Assembly: GCF_041381155.1 (NCBI RefSeq)
Contig: NC_091135.1
Span: forward strand, 7,307,620 to 7,371,619
Reading direction: 5' to 3'
Source of the DNA: Argopecten irradians
Taxonomy: Eukaryota > Mollusca > Bivalvia > Pectinida > Pectinidae
DNA length: 64,000 bases
This document shows positions 50,101 through 61,339 of this stretch, one piece after another. Each line of letters begins with the position of its first letter. The stretch's first letter is position 1. The position numbers and the translations under genes were made by a program. The notes under the pieces were generated by a model that ran no database searches, had not been told where the DNA came from, and saw nothing but the letters and a program-made list of their open reading frames with translations.

Positions 50101-50985
50101 AGTCTGTGACTGTTCTTCCTCAGTAGACATTATATACATATATGGTCTTTTAACATTATGCAAGCAGGTTTCACAATGGTGCACCTCTTTCCACGGGGAG
50201 GTATTTTCGTTTTTTCCTTTGTTCATTCAACCCTGTTTTATATTCTCTGCTGGGGCCTGTCCCCTACATTTGCCATTTGACTGGGCTGCCTGGCTTCGGA
50301 CTCTCCATTACGGTAAGACAAACTTGCGTACTAAAGTTATGGTAGCGTATTACTGAAAAGAAATTGAGGTTTTTCAATGTAAAACCAATTTACATGATGT
50401 AAAACTAACAATAACTTTATGGGGTTCCACCCTTCTGTCCTCATTCCCTTTCCTCCTCAGTCATTTGTCCTCGTGGCTACATAGAGGTTTTTAGAAAGGG
50501 ACACCATTCTATATACTCTCGTCGAGTACGAAATAAAGTACGGTAGGGAGACGGGATTCTCAAATATAATGTTTTCAGGGCTATAAAAATTGGTGTATGT
50601 AGTGTATTTGAATTCTAAAGTTATGGTAAGTATTATATCATTGAAAAGTGGCTTAACATTGAAAAACTCTAATTTCCGTATAAAAGACTTCTTCTCTAAA
50701 ACATAGCACGATATATAACAAAAAATATTGCAAAGGTAGTATCTGTATGGGATGAGGATACAAAATTATACAAAGGGTGTGGCTTATCCCCTTGGGCCTG
50801 AGGGGCGGGGCCAAAAGGGGTCAATGTGTTTATTTCCATATAAACGACTTTTCTCTGAAATTAAGTATGGGATAGTGCTCATATTGCGATGGTAGCATCC
50901 TTAGTGGGAATTCAAAATTGTAAAAATACTGGGACTGACTCTCTACCGTACGGCGGCGTATTAGGGCCACTGCAAAATTTGATTT

Positions 50986-51390
50986 ATCTTGTACGTACAA
51001 GTTATAATCTTGTACGTACAAGTTAATATCTTGTACGTACAACTTAGTATCTTGTACGTACAAGTTACTATCTTGTACGTACAACTTAGTATCTTGTACG
51101 TGTACGTACAACCTAGTATATTGAACGTACAACTTAGTATCTTGTGCGTACAAGTTACTATCGTGTACGTACAACCTAGTATCTTGAACGTACAACTTAG
51201 TATCTTGTACGTACAAGTTAGTATCTTGTACGTACAAGATACTGCAAGATAGTATCTTGTACGTACAACTTAGTATCTTGTACGTACAAGATACTGCAAG
51301 TTAGTATCTTGTACGTACAAGTTAATAGCTTGTACGTTCACGTTAGTATCTTGTACGTACAACTTAGTATCTTGTACGTACAAGATAGTA
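50986..51390. repeat. left array of TTGTACGTACAA palindromic units
   Basis: About 18 units of roughly 21 bases, ...ATCTTGTACGTACAAGTTAGT..., some with a single-base change. Because the unit is self-complementary, both strands give repetitive open frames (LYVQDTK and LYVQVSI); these are artefacts. Confidence 0.85.
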
Positions 51391-51559
51391 CAATGTTGAA
51401 ACTCTCGGTATTAAAGAATGTGACTGGTTTACTGTCACAATCGCATCGCATGAAGCTATACGTATATTACGTACCCTTTGTTTAAGCCAAATGGAAAAAA
51501 AAGAATACCTTGCGACATTTTGTGGAGTTGTGATGCTTTGATAAGTTTCCGAACATATA

Positions 51560-52209
51560 CAGGGTGTCCCAAAAAACATGTCCCGACTTTGACGGATAAT
51601 AAATTTTGCAATACTAAACTTTTTTTGAAAATTCAAAATGATTTTGAAAGCAGGAGTATCCAAATTTAACTTAATTGGGTACAAATTTACAGATTACATC
51701 GCCATTATGTGTGATGACGTCATAATAGAAATGATGATATCATCGATTATGTCATATTTTGATGACTTTCTAGCACCACGAAGATTCATGCTGAAGTTAT
51801 TAAAATCTACAATGCGATCGGAAAATCCCATACTTACATTAATGAAATTTTATGAAAATGTCACCCAGGTATGCTGTCCATCTGCAGGAAGCAGATTTAC
51901 AGAATTGTGAGGTGGTGAGGAATTTCTGGGTCAGAATTCATCTTGTCATCGAAAAGAAGGGCGGACACCTCGTGCCCATTCTTTAACTGAAAGTTATTGA
52001 TTTTCTGAACAAAACGCAAAATTAGCGAAATATGACTTTCTCTCGATTTTCAATATAAGTCTTCACAAAAAGATATTTGTCCGGATTGTTATATATCGTT
52101 GTACAGAGCAGATTACTACCTTTCTAATGGTAAATAGATCAAATTCCTCTGTCTACCAAAACCATTTTTATAAAGCGTCAAACTCGGGATATGTTTTTGG
52201 GACACCCTG
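51560..52209. mobile_element. 650-bp mariner-type MITE with TA target duplication
   Basis: The ends CAGGGTGTCCCAAAAAACAT and ATGTTTTTGGGACACCCTG are inverted repeats, extended by GTCCCGACTTTGACG at the left and a near match CGTCAAACTCGGGA at the right. The element is bracketed by TA on both sides (51558-51559 and 52210-52211). CAGGGTGTCCCAAAA is typical of Tc1/mariner relatives. No transposase frame is present, so it is non-autonomous. Confidence 0.85.
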
Positions 52210-52884
52210 TACATGTAAATGTTTATAACGGAGTAATAAATATGATCATCATTTGGACAATAATTGATGTGTGTATATATGTCTAATAAACACAAAAAAA
52301 AACATATGAAATAATTTGTTTTGCCTTTGTTGTCTTTGCAATCAGTGCAATCAGTAACTCGTTCGAATTAGGGCATAATGCTTAGGATTTTTTTCGGAGG
52401 CAGTTAATTATTTTCAATACTAATATTCTGATGTAAAATAAATGCTCCAACATTTCCAATAATGGCACCAGTATGAAGTATTTAACTTTAATTACTGAAG
52501 AAAATTACGAATTTGTTTTCTCCTCTTTTTAATAGATAAAACTTATCATTTATCGGAGATGTATCATATACATTTTATCACTAAATATATCTTATCTATA
52601 AAACAAGCGACTATACAGTTTCCTCGAAAGGAACTATACAGTGTCAGTTTCAAAATAATGCAAGTGACTATACAGTTTCAACTCATAATCCGGCAATTTC
52701 AAATTATGATTGTGAAAAAGATATTGTCCTCATTAATATATATTTATATTTTGAATATTGTCAAATAAGTTAATAAACCTGTGATCGTGCTTGAAGCAAT
52801 GAAAAGTAGACAGACTATCTTTAATTACGAAAAATATCAGGCAGAGGACTCATATCTGCGGTGATGAACAGCAGTTCAACTCAA

Positions 52885-53024
52885 CTTGTATGTACAAGTA
52901 CTAAGTTATACGTACAAGATACTATCTTGTACGTACAAGATACTAACTTGTAAGTACAAGATACTAAGTTGTACGTACAAGATACTAAGTTGTACGTACA
53001 AGAAAATAACTTGTACGTACAAGA
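52885..53024. repeat. right array of TTGTACGTACAA palindromic units
   Basis: About seven units such as ACTTGTACGTACAAGATA, the opposite arm of the nested element at 50948-53063. The arm is shorter than the left one. Confidence 0.8.
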
Positions 53025-53739
53025 TAAATTAAATTATATAGTGGCCCTAATACGCCGCCGTACAATGAATCGCTATTGCAAATCGTGGAGCCTGTTTTAC
53101 TATTTCCAATTGTTTTTGTGACAATTACTTCATAAAACAGGTGCTTCCTTGTGATCTATTTTGTTGACTCATGGAAGGATATTCTTAACCAAGATCAATA
53201 GGTACAATATACATGTATATTTCAAAGGCAGTTTTGGTTTATGCTTGAAGTTCGATAAAATGCACATCAATTTAACAGAATATTAAAAAATATCAGAAAA
53301 ATATAAATTTGAAATACTCTTTCACATAAAAAAAAAAATAAATGAAGAAACATAATCTGGAAATCTGAATATTTCGAGAAAACATTGTTAGATTTAAATT
53401 TTAAAATAAAATCCTTTTACCATGGGGATTAGATAAAGATATCTGTAAAAATCGTATGTACTGGGCTAAAAACGGTCTGTTGCCTAGAATTTCCATTTAA
53501 TTTCAACGGAATTCCGGTCTCATTCATCAACGCCGCACGTCGCGATATCGCATAACTTAACTCGGTCCTTTGGACCAGTTGAGCTAAAATGAGTAAATGC
53601 TATGGCAAGCCAATTTAAAATTTATTGAAGGAGCAAGGTCCATCCAGAATTTAATCGCATTATATAAGATATCTCATATTATTATATTCGATATCGGGCC
53701 CTTCGGGTCAGGTGAGCTTTACAAATGTCTATGCAAGCG

Positions 53740-54411
53740 ATGGGTTATACGGAACTCGGGTCTGGTTCCTAGTTCCGTATAAGCTTAAACGGAACTCGGG
53801 TCTGGTTCCTAGTTCCGTTTAAGTTAAACGGAACTGAGGTCTAGGTATCAGATCCGTTTAAGGAAATCTGTGTTATAGATATTAATTCTGTTCTATATTA
53901 TTCATGGAAGCTCTAAGTTCGATTCCTGTATATAATAGGTAATTGAACATGCAGTTAGAGATAGGAATCCTAATAAACGGAACTCCGCTCGTTGGCCAGT
54001 ATGTTTGTTAAACGGAACTCGGGTCTGGTTCCTAGTTCCGTATAAGCTTAAACGGAACTCGGGTCTGGTTCCTAGTTCCGTTTAAGTTAAACGGAACTGA
54101 GGTCTAGGTATCAGATCCGTTTAAGGAAATCTGTGTTATAGATATTAATTCTGTTCTATATTATTCATGGAAGCTCTAAGTTCGATTCCTGTATATAATA
54201 GGTAATTGAACATGCAGTTAGAGATAGGAATCCTAATAAACGGAAACTCCGCTCGTTGGCCAGTATGTTTGTTAAACGGAACTCGGGTCTGGTTCCTAGT
54301 TCCGTATAAGCTTAAACGGAACTCGGGTCTGGTTCCTAGTTCCGTTTAAGTTAAACGGAACTCGGGTCTGGTTCCTAGTTCCGTTTATTAAACGGAACTA
54401 GGAACTAGGAA
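53740..54411. repeat. right arm: inverted copy of the 263-bp unit array
   Basis: Reverse-oriented units with CGGAACTCCGCTCGTTGGCC near 53978 and its variant near 54240, plus 39-base monomers read as CGGGTCTGGTTCCTAGTTCC. About two units are present against ten in the left arm. One copy has an extra A (CGGAAACTCC). Confidence 0.9.
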
Positions 54412-54443
54412 CTCGCAACCAACTTCAGCCCTCCGGCAAGGAG

Positions 54444-54464
54444 ATCATCAAACCCGTTTCACAT
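54444..54464. repeat. right 21-bp direct repeat flanking the 10.7-kb element
   Basis: Exact copy of 43724-43744. It is separated from the right terminal repeat by 17 bases (AGCCCTCCGGCAAGGAG), whereas the left copy touches its terminal repeat. Confidence 0.7.
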
Positions 54465-54527
54465 TCAAATTTAAAAAAATTTAAATTGTAAACTCCTGAG
54501 TTAATTACGATTCTGGAACCACTGTAT

Positions 54528-55990
54528 ACGGTGACACCCTTATATCTATACGGCCTAATAGTCCGAAAGCCCGTTAGTCCGAAGGTCCAATAGTCCTAAG
54601 GCCCAATAGTCCGAAGGCCCGATAGTCCTAAAATCAGTAGATATTGCAAGCTATACCATTGTTATACTTCACGTTATTTTTATAGTTTGGTATGTTTTCG
54701 ATGGGTTTTGATGCATAGGTTTTCTGGCAATGCATAAAGATCAGCCAATTTATATGGACAAGTTGTCATTTTTATGTAGTATTGCATGATCAAACTTACA
54801 TCAAAACTTTTTAAAAAGTCATAAAAAGAAAAAAAAATATCTCAAAAGCATACATTCTATGAATTATCTTACAAATATACAAGTAAGATATCCAAATGTA
54901 CAAATTATGCGCACTGTAATTTGATTGTATTATGATGTAAATAAATCATCAAATCTTACCGAAAAAATGGCCTTTGTATATATACCTGTAAACGTCGCTA
55001 TATTTATCAATTATGGAACCAATCTAAGGTTCTCAATTTCTATATTAGATAGGTTTTTCCTTTGGTTAATACCAAAAGAATTATCTGATGTACCTGTTCA
55101 TTACATGGCAGGAAGAATGGTGGCTACAGGATGTCACCCTGAAAAACTCAACGTTTGAGTAATGGCGGAACAGAAGGTATATTGACTCTATGTGTTAGAT
55201 GTGCTCTGATTTTACTCTTTTCCCGTTGTTTAATACATGGTCACGTGAGATTCGATATATACAATAGGATATCGACAAGAAGTTTCCATTTTTAGAAACA
55301 TCGAGTCAATATACCTTCTATGATATCATTACTCAAATGTTGAGTTCTTCAGGGTGACGTCCTGTAACCTGTAAGTAATACATAAATAGGAAAATTCTTT
55401 TGACATTTTTCAAAGGAATTACATACCTAATATAGAAATTAATGATTTCAGTCTACATCCGCGGCCATTATTTAATTATATCAAGGCGTTATAACACCTT
55501 GTTGAGGTCCATAATTGATAAATACATGTTCGTACTTGACTACTTATTTTTCTTCGTTTCCTTCCTCCTTTCTTTGACCCATTCTCTCCTTAAATGATGG
55601 AAATTGTTCGTATAATGATATTTGTTAGGGAATATGTTAAACAGGATTGCAGTGTTAAAATATGAAGTGTATATACTCTTTAACATCAAATGCGTATTTC
55701 AAGATTATGCTCTTTTAAGATTCGCTACATTTCGTTGTTTATAATTATTTTCAGTGTCAAAACTAAATATGCAGATAAGTTTATCTTTGAAAGTTTACTA
55801 CACAACCTTTTGTATGGAAAACTGTTATAAATATTTGTTTCATTTTGGGTACTGTTCACATTTCACTCCAGATACATTATCTGTTGTCGGGCTATCGGGC
55901 CTTCGGACTATTGGGCCTTCGGACTAACGGGCCTTAGGACTATTGGGCCTTCGGGCTATTAGGCCGTAGGGATATAAGGCGGTCCCCGAT
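54528..55990. mobile_element. 1.46-kb element with ~100-bp repeat-built inverted ends
   Basis: The left end (CCTTATATCTATACGGCCTA, then repeats of AATAGTCCGAAGGCCC) is inverted at the right end (GGCCTTCGGACTATTGGGCC ... TAGGCCGTAGGGATATAAGG). Each end has about five ~17-base units alternating GTCCGAAGGCCC and GTCCTAAGGCCC. It begins about 65 bases beyond the direct repeat of the 10.7-kb element. No coding region is seen except a nested hairpin. Confidence 0.75.
55125..55365. mobile_element. hairpin nested inside the 1.46-kb element
   Basis: ATGTCACCCTGAAAAACTCA and the complementary TGAGTTCTTCAGGGTGACGT bound it, with GAAGGTATATTGACTC/GAGTCAATATACCTTC inside. AGAAACATCGAGTCAATATA resembles sequence near 11386, so the family is dispersed. 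Confidence 0.65.
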
Positions 55991-56954
55991 AAATTATCGA
56001 GAATTCGTGTAATTAAATGATTTTTGTTTTGTTTGTTTTTTTTTTTTTTTGTAAATATCTTGCATTCAATGTTCATCATATAGGACAGTGGAAGGACAAA
56101 CTTCAGATATTTGTACACGTAGCTACATGTGTTATGCACCGGGTGCATAGGTTAAAAGTGTTCTGCTTTCGGTTTAGGTGTGTTTAACATAGACTTATTT
56201 TTTAACGATTTTCATCAATAATATGTATCTATCAAACGATTAACAACATATGTAATATATCTACAGACCCCTCTTAACTAAAGGAGCAGTTTATTTAAAT
56301 CTCTGCTATTCTGTGATAACTTTTATAAACAAAAGAAAAAAAAAACATTATCAGCATTATTTACATATAAATCTCCGAAAATAAATACCATATTTTTGCA
56401 GACCGAAAGGAATATTTGTTATACACATAATATATTTTGAAGAGAGAATATTGAAGCAACGGTGAAGCATGAATTTAAATGATCTTGAAAATTCCTGGCA
56501 ATATTTGAGACCCAACCTACCTGTTAATGCGAGAACAACCTTTACACCCGGAGAATTGTAACCATATCACACCTAATCATCAGTTCTTGATACCTCCCTT
56601 TAGTCGTGGACTTTGAATACAAATATATACAGGTCCAGTCGATCACTATATAAGGACATAAACAAAACTTTACGTCACTCTCTATACTTATCCATAATGC
56701 ATTGCGTAACTCGTCCAATCGAGTAAATGACTTGTGGTCACATGATCACCTTTACTATGTATTTACTATGCGAAAAGCACGTGTTGTATGTTCAATTATT
56801 TCTTTTAATCCCAGGTAAGTCATTAAATAATAAAATTAATTGATACTTCGAACAATAAATGTTGATCTAATTATAATCGATTTCACCTTTGGAAATGTAA
56901 GTATTTAAACCAAATAAATAAGATACATCAGTAATTGTTACCGGCCATGCACTG

Positions 56955-57090
56955 TCACTATTAGTACACAGGCTTTCGACTCTATAGAATTAGCAAACGG
57001 ACACTTTTATACATTGTGTACGTGTAATAGTGGGTACACATATAGAGACCGTCCGTATATCAATAGTCAAAAGCCTGTACTTGATAACCC
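56955..57090. repeat. inverted repeat, probable MITE relic
   Basis: ACACAGGCTTTCGACTCTAT at the left is nearly complementary to ATAGTCAAAAGCCTGTAC at the right; inner CGGACACTTTTATACA pairs poorly. Confidence 0.4.
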
Positions 57091-57324
57091 CGTGTCTGTA
57101 CTATGACACACAATAAATGCTTGTCAATCGCTATGACTTCAAATATTTCGTGCAAACGCATAGCACACGTTAATTTATATAACAGCCGGTGTAAAAATAA
57201 ATTACAGTAACTAGAGAATCGACCATGTGACATTTCTGTGTGACTTATTGTATGTTAATTGTTTGTCATTAATTCAGTAAGAGCTGCAGATAATGATATC
57301 GATACATTACCGTAAAAGTTGTAG

Positions 57325-57482
57325 CCACCTTAATTTCATCCTCGATACTCCAGGGGATCCGATCATTTACGATCTCTACACCCATGGATTCTGTTGCCTC
57401 CAGTTTTACTATGAGATAGTCCATGTGACTGTGTAGAGATCGTAAGTGATCGGACCCTGGAATATCGAGGATGCCTTAATTT
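57325..57482. mobile_element. hairpin MITE
   Basis: The left arm CATCCTCGATACTCCAGGGG, with ACGATCTCTACAC, is complemented by the right arm GTGTAGAGATCGTAAGTGAT, with CGAGGATG. A ~48-base loop separates them. Confidence 0.7.
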
Positions 57483-57945
57483 AAGACTGACAGAGAGAGA
57501 AAATGTATGTACTCTTTACAGGATTTGTTTTTCATTATAAACTCATGACCTTTTTATACACGTTAAATACCTTAATGCATTCACTTTGTTAATGTATACG
57601 TCACACAGCGATTTATATTTAGATAATTACTTTGAAAACCTTCATTTTCGATGAAAAACTTATTTTTACCATGACCGCCATGTTCATTTTTTTTTCTCGG
57701 AATGCTTCTCGATTTTATATATCGTGACTGCATTATGCAAATTATGTAGTGTTGCGCTCGTCGGTAAAAGTAATTGAGCACCATGATGTTTAAATGGAGT
57801 TTCTACAAAGTACGAGACATGACACCTCCAAAGGAGATTGTGGATGAACACAGTTATGGGTACCTTTTACCACAACAAGCGTAGATTTTGTGATTTTCGG
57901 TCTTTGTTTTTGATGGTACAACATTAAAGGCGACGACGCCATTTC

Positions 57946-57955
57946 NNNNNNNNNN
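57946..57955. other. assembly gap (10 N)
   Basis: Ten N characters; the true gap size is unknown. Sequence on the two sides may not be contiguous. Confidence 0.98.
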
Positions 57956-59204
57956 TTCCCCCAAATGTGTCGTAGGTCAAGTTGCTAAACTAAATTGGAC
58001 ATTTTTTTAGATTGAATAACGTAGGTTCGTAAGGTTTGTGATACAAAAATGATATTTTGTATGATTTGGTTTCTCGAAATTCCTACTCGAAACTATATTC
58101 GGCTTTGTTTTTGATTGGTTCTCAATTGCTGAATTAGTAATCAGGTTTTATACCCAAAAGAAAGTAATTTGCGATCTGTGAAACACAGTAACATGCCCAT
58201 CTCCTGATCTCGAGGGGTTAATATTAGATTTATCGTCGTGATAGAACAAATTTCAGGATATCCTAATCTATTAATTGCCCTTTATTCATTCGCAATAATT
58301 TCATTATATAGTTTAAGAGGTGCACTTTAATTATTGGATAATTGTAGCTACGTGTAGGTATACGTCGAAAGCGTAATATTCATGTGCAGGGACACGCGAA
58401 GCAAGAACCTATAATCCCGAAAATCCGACCGTGCCAATGGTCTGATATGTACTCATGTATGCTTTACATGAGAAATTTAGTGTGTAGTGGAATCACATAC
58501 TTGGTCTACTTAAGAGATTACCTTCTATAAGAATATACTCTAAGCTGTATAATAATTGATTGGTACAATATACATTCATTCCATCAGAATTATATATTAG
58601 AGTATTGTCATAGTTTATTTGACGCTGAGAAATGTTTAGCGCAATAACAACTTGTCCTTACACAAGTTAGACGCAATGATAAATTCGCGCATTCGTAATG
58701 GATTGCATACCCTATACTTACCTAGGTAATCTACTTACTTCAATACTATTTTAGTGCAAAAAATGTCCCGATGCGAAAGGCACTAAATCTTATACCCTAA
58801 AATATTAACGTTTACCGTTTGATTCCATCGTTACATCAGTTTTTCGAATTATTACATCAGCAAAAAGTTCATATTAAAGACCGCTATAATAAGCTAAAGG
58901 CAAATTTTTAGGCAAAGGTGGTACGGTATTTACTGACAATTTAAAATAACGGTACAAAATTGTTTTAAGTTATTTTCCACCTTAATATGTAATAATTTAA
59001 TTCTAGATAAAAACGGATATTAAAATACAACTAATCTGAATGGCCAAACACCTTTTCGACGTATAGATGGTTTAAAGAGCTATATCTTTATATTTATTTT
59101 TCTCTTATACAATGTGCATGCATTAGAAAAGAAGTGTCATTTAACGCCATTCATAATAGTTTATTTGGAAAGTAAGTTTCGTCTATTTATCAATTATAGA
59201 CCTT

Positions 59205-59323
59205 TGTTGATGTCCATATGGTGTTATATCGCACGAGTAAAATAAATAATGACCGGGGGCGAGGGCATGTATTTTAAATTTTACAAGGGCGATATATCGC
59301 CACATGAACCGAAACAAATGTCC
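59205..59323. mobile_element. hairpin MITE, second copy of family B
   Basis: ACCTTTGTT...CATATGGTGTTATATCGC at the left pairs with GCGATATATCGCCACATG...AACAAATGTCC at the right, and the centre AATAATGACCGGGGGCGAGGG matches the family at 11583-11682. Confidence 0.5.
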
Positions 59324-59622
59324 TTAATTTTTATACTAGATATGTTGTTTTATCAAAAATGTCAAAACCTTTCTCGAAATGTGCATAGTAAATATAAGAA
59401 AAGCGTTGGTCAAAGAACGACACCATGAAGAATGTCACGACTGTGCAATGAAGTTCGCAAATGAATATTCACTCGGTGTATCTGATATTGGAAACACCGA
59501 GTTAATATGCTATATATTGTACTTCACTTATTGGCCAATGGAAATAGATGGAAATCAGGGCAAATCTAATATATGATGATATTTAGGTTTTAAGTTATAT
59601 ATCTGTAATGAATGACGTTAGT

Positions 59623-61292
59623 TTACGTGTACCTAGATATGAGTGAGCTGTAATAATTCAACCCAAAAACTGATTTCTGACAGTGTGAATGGTTATAAAT
59701 AGTAACGTACCATTCTTGGACTTCTTCGTTAATGGGTTGCTCTGTTAATAGCAAATAACAAATAAATCAATAATGTTGTCAAATAATCAGTTTATAAAAC
59801 AAAAAAAAAAAATCAATATGCTAGTCAAAATTCCCTGTCTTGAGGATAAGAAAAATAAATATCTGACACCTTGCTTTTGAGCTATTGAAGTTAATAACCC
59901 GTTACATCAATTTATTTCAGTGCAGTTGAATCTCGATATGTCGAACTATTAATATTCGGAAGACCCTGTCAAATATCGAAGTTCCTGTTCTAAAATATGC
60001 ATTTAAGAATTATATACAAAACATTATGGTAAATACGGAGCCTGACGAACACCTATATACAATACAGTAAAGTTCCCATACATATCTTTCCCTGAAAGAC
60101 AAAACGTTCTTTTTTATTTTCTACAAATCACTATTTTCAGTGCATGTGACTTTTACGTAGCTCATACAGATATTCATTTCCTTAAACAAAGACGTTACCT
60201 CGTGTTTCATAGTTCACTTCATCATACACCTTTTGGTTGGTCGCTCCCTGCTCTCCAGTTACGTTGTAGTACTCATTAACTCTGAAATTTATAACCAACC
60301 GTATTTATTATAATAATATCAACCAAATCGGCAATCAACACACATCATCAAATACCCAATGAAAATGTCGGGTCACTTTGTTTGTTTTTGCTTTATTGGA
60401 TGGTATAGTACAGTAATTTGTTATATAGGCATTGGCGAAAAGGACATATAATAATGATAAAAAGTTAGGTAGAAAACAATGAAATTGGAAGAAATATGCA
60501 TACCGAATAGAAGCGTTCTATTTTTAACACTTACTTTTGTTTGTTTTGTTCATATTTTTTACTATTTTTATTTAATTATAAGCCCCATGCATACCTATGT
60601 ACGCTTGAAACATGTTTCAACTCCTATAGGAGTTCTTGCCTTGATATCATGATTGTAGTAGAACTTTTATTTCTAACCTATGACCATCAATCAATTTCCC
60701 CCTCCATTGTTAGATAACATTATCTCATTTAAAAACTTAGATTGAATAAGATATAGAACTGTAATCTGATATTTTATTTTCAGTCAAAACCGCTAATATT
60801 AAGTACCTGTTTGTGGCATTTGTCATCTCTGTATCATTCTCTGAAAATAAAATGAAAAAACACATGTAACTTGATTTAACATGTCATTTATTTGTTTTCT
60901 TGTCAAAAACGCGAATATGAAGTAGTTTATGAGATGTAATATAAATCACTTTGAACAACTTCATTTACAAAAAATTTGTGTAAACATTAAATAGGGTTCA
61001 CTCATCTTGTCGATTAGTGGTATATTTATTGGATTTGAACGTAAAAATTAAAAATATTTTATGAGAGGCCAATAACAGGGACCACTCGTATACGGATAAG
61101 TATGTGTGGCCAGATACATACACACAAAATATTAATCAAGTCAAAGAAATATTCTAGCATGATGAATTTCTTTTGGCCTTTTTTGAAATATTGTATGCTT
61201 TGATCTTCTTTTATGGAGTAGGACACGCGTATAAAAACCAGCCGTAATGATAATGGCGCATGCAGTTAGGATGACTGCATGCCAGAGCGACT
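59623..61292 (-). CDS. 3' exons of a single-pass receptor-like protein with Tyr-rich tail
   Basis: Minus-strand exons: about 61180-61292 (SLWHAVILTACAIIITAGFY, a membrane segment, then RVLLHKRRSKH, a basic stop-transfer), 60807-60840 (ENDTEMTNATN), 60199-60281 (RVNEYYNVTGEQGATNQKVY, then DEVNYETR), 59711-59741 (EQPINEEVQE) and a short terminal exon 59623-59647 (SLISRYT, stop). The last four join in phase with AG/GT sites. The tail has YYNV, VYDEV and NYETR, spaced like an ITAM-type or SH2-binding tail of EGF-repeat scavenger receptors, but no extracellular exon was found, so the family is unproven. The donor of the membrane exon is not resolved, and the link between it and the tail exons is inference. 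Confidence 0.5.
59711..59741 (-). CDS. small cytoplasmic-tail exon
   Basis: A 31-base exon between attaacag and gtacgt, reading EQPINEEVQE in phase with the previous exon. The proposed last exon at 59623-59647 supplies SLISRYT and a TAA stop. Confidence 0.45.
60199..60281 (-). CDS. cytoplasmic-tail exon with tyrosine motifs
   Basis: 83 bases bounded by tttcag and gtaacg. It reads VNEYYNVTGEQGATNQKVYD, then EVNYETR. Joined with 60807-60840 upstream and 59711-59741 downstream, the phases are continuous. It contains four tyrosines in 27 residues. Confidence 0.6.
60807..60840 (-). CDS. small cytoplasmic-tail exon
   Basis: A 34-base exon between ttttcag and gtactt, reading ENDTEMTNATN-R, phase-compatible with the exon at 60199-60281. 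Too short to judge alone. Confidence 0.5.
61180..61292 (-). CDS. membrane-segment exon
   Basis: The acceptor ttttcag at 61293 opens S-LWHAVILTACAIIITAGFY, about 18 hydrophobic residues, followed by RVLLHKRRSKHT. The frame stays open to a TGA at about 61138. No clear GT donor fits the next exon except within the membrane segment, so the 3' edge is approximate. The frame is also open upstream of the acceptor. Confidence 0.45.
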
Positions 61293-61339
61293 CTGAAAAC
61301 CGGCGATCCCCGGGCAAAGATGGCGATGGCACATGAAAT

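Larger units (their letters stand above)
50948..53063. mobile_element. nested 2.1-kb element with CTTGTACGTACAAG arrays
   Basis: The ends are perfect inverted repeats: GTACGGCGGCGTATTAGGGC-CACT at 50948-50971 and its complement at 53040-53063. Inside each end is an array of short units built on the 14-base palindrome CTTGTACGTACAAG (left about 50986-51390, right about 52885-53024). The terminal GTAC could itself be a 4-base target duplication. No coding region is seen; the non-repeat interior holds a separate mariner-type MITE. Confidence 0.8.
43745..54426. mobile_element. 10.7-kb TIR element with tandem-repeat arms and YR retroelement core
   Basis: The left end GAAGTTGGTTGCGAGTTCCT, and the bases that follow, are the exact reverse complement of the right end for at least 45 bases. 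Inside the termini are tandem arrays in opposite orientation: left 43755 to about 46470, right about 53740 to 54411. The interior has degraded array remnants (46.5-47.7 kb), a DIRS-like coding relic (47.9-50.1 kb) and a nested element (50.95-53.06 kb). The layout, tandem repeats within long asymmetric TIRs, recalls foldback elements, but I see no intact transposase. Whether the recombinase relic belongs to the element or inserted later is open. Confidence 0.75.

Noticed and set aside
50830..51252. Open frames on both strands reading LYVQDTK and LYVQVSI repeats, resembling a repeat protein
   Set aside because: They are translations of a self-complementary tandem DNA repeat; both strands are open for the same reason and no start context or exon structure is present.
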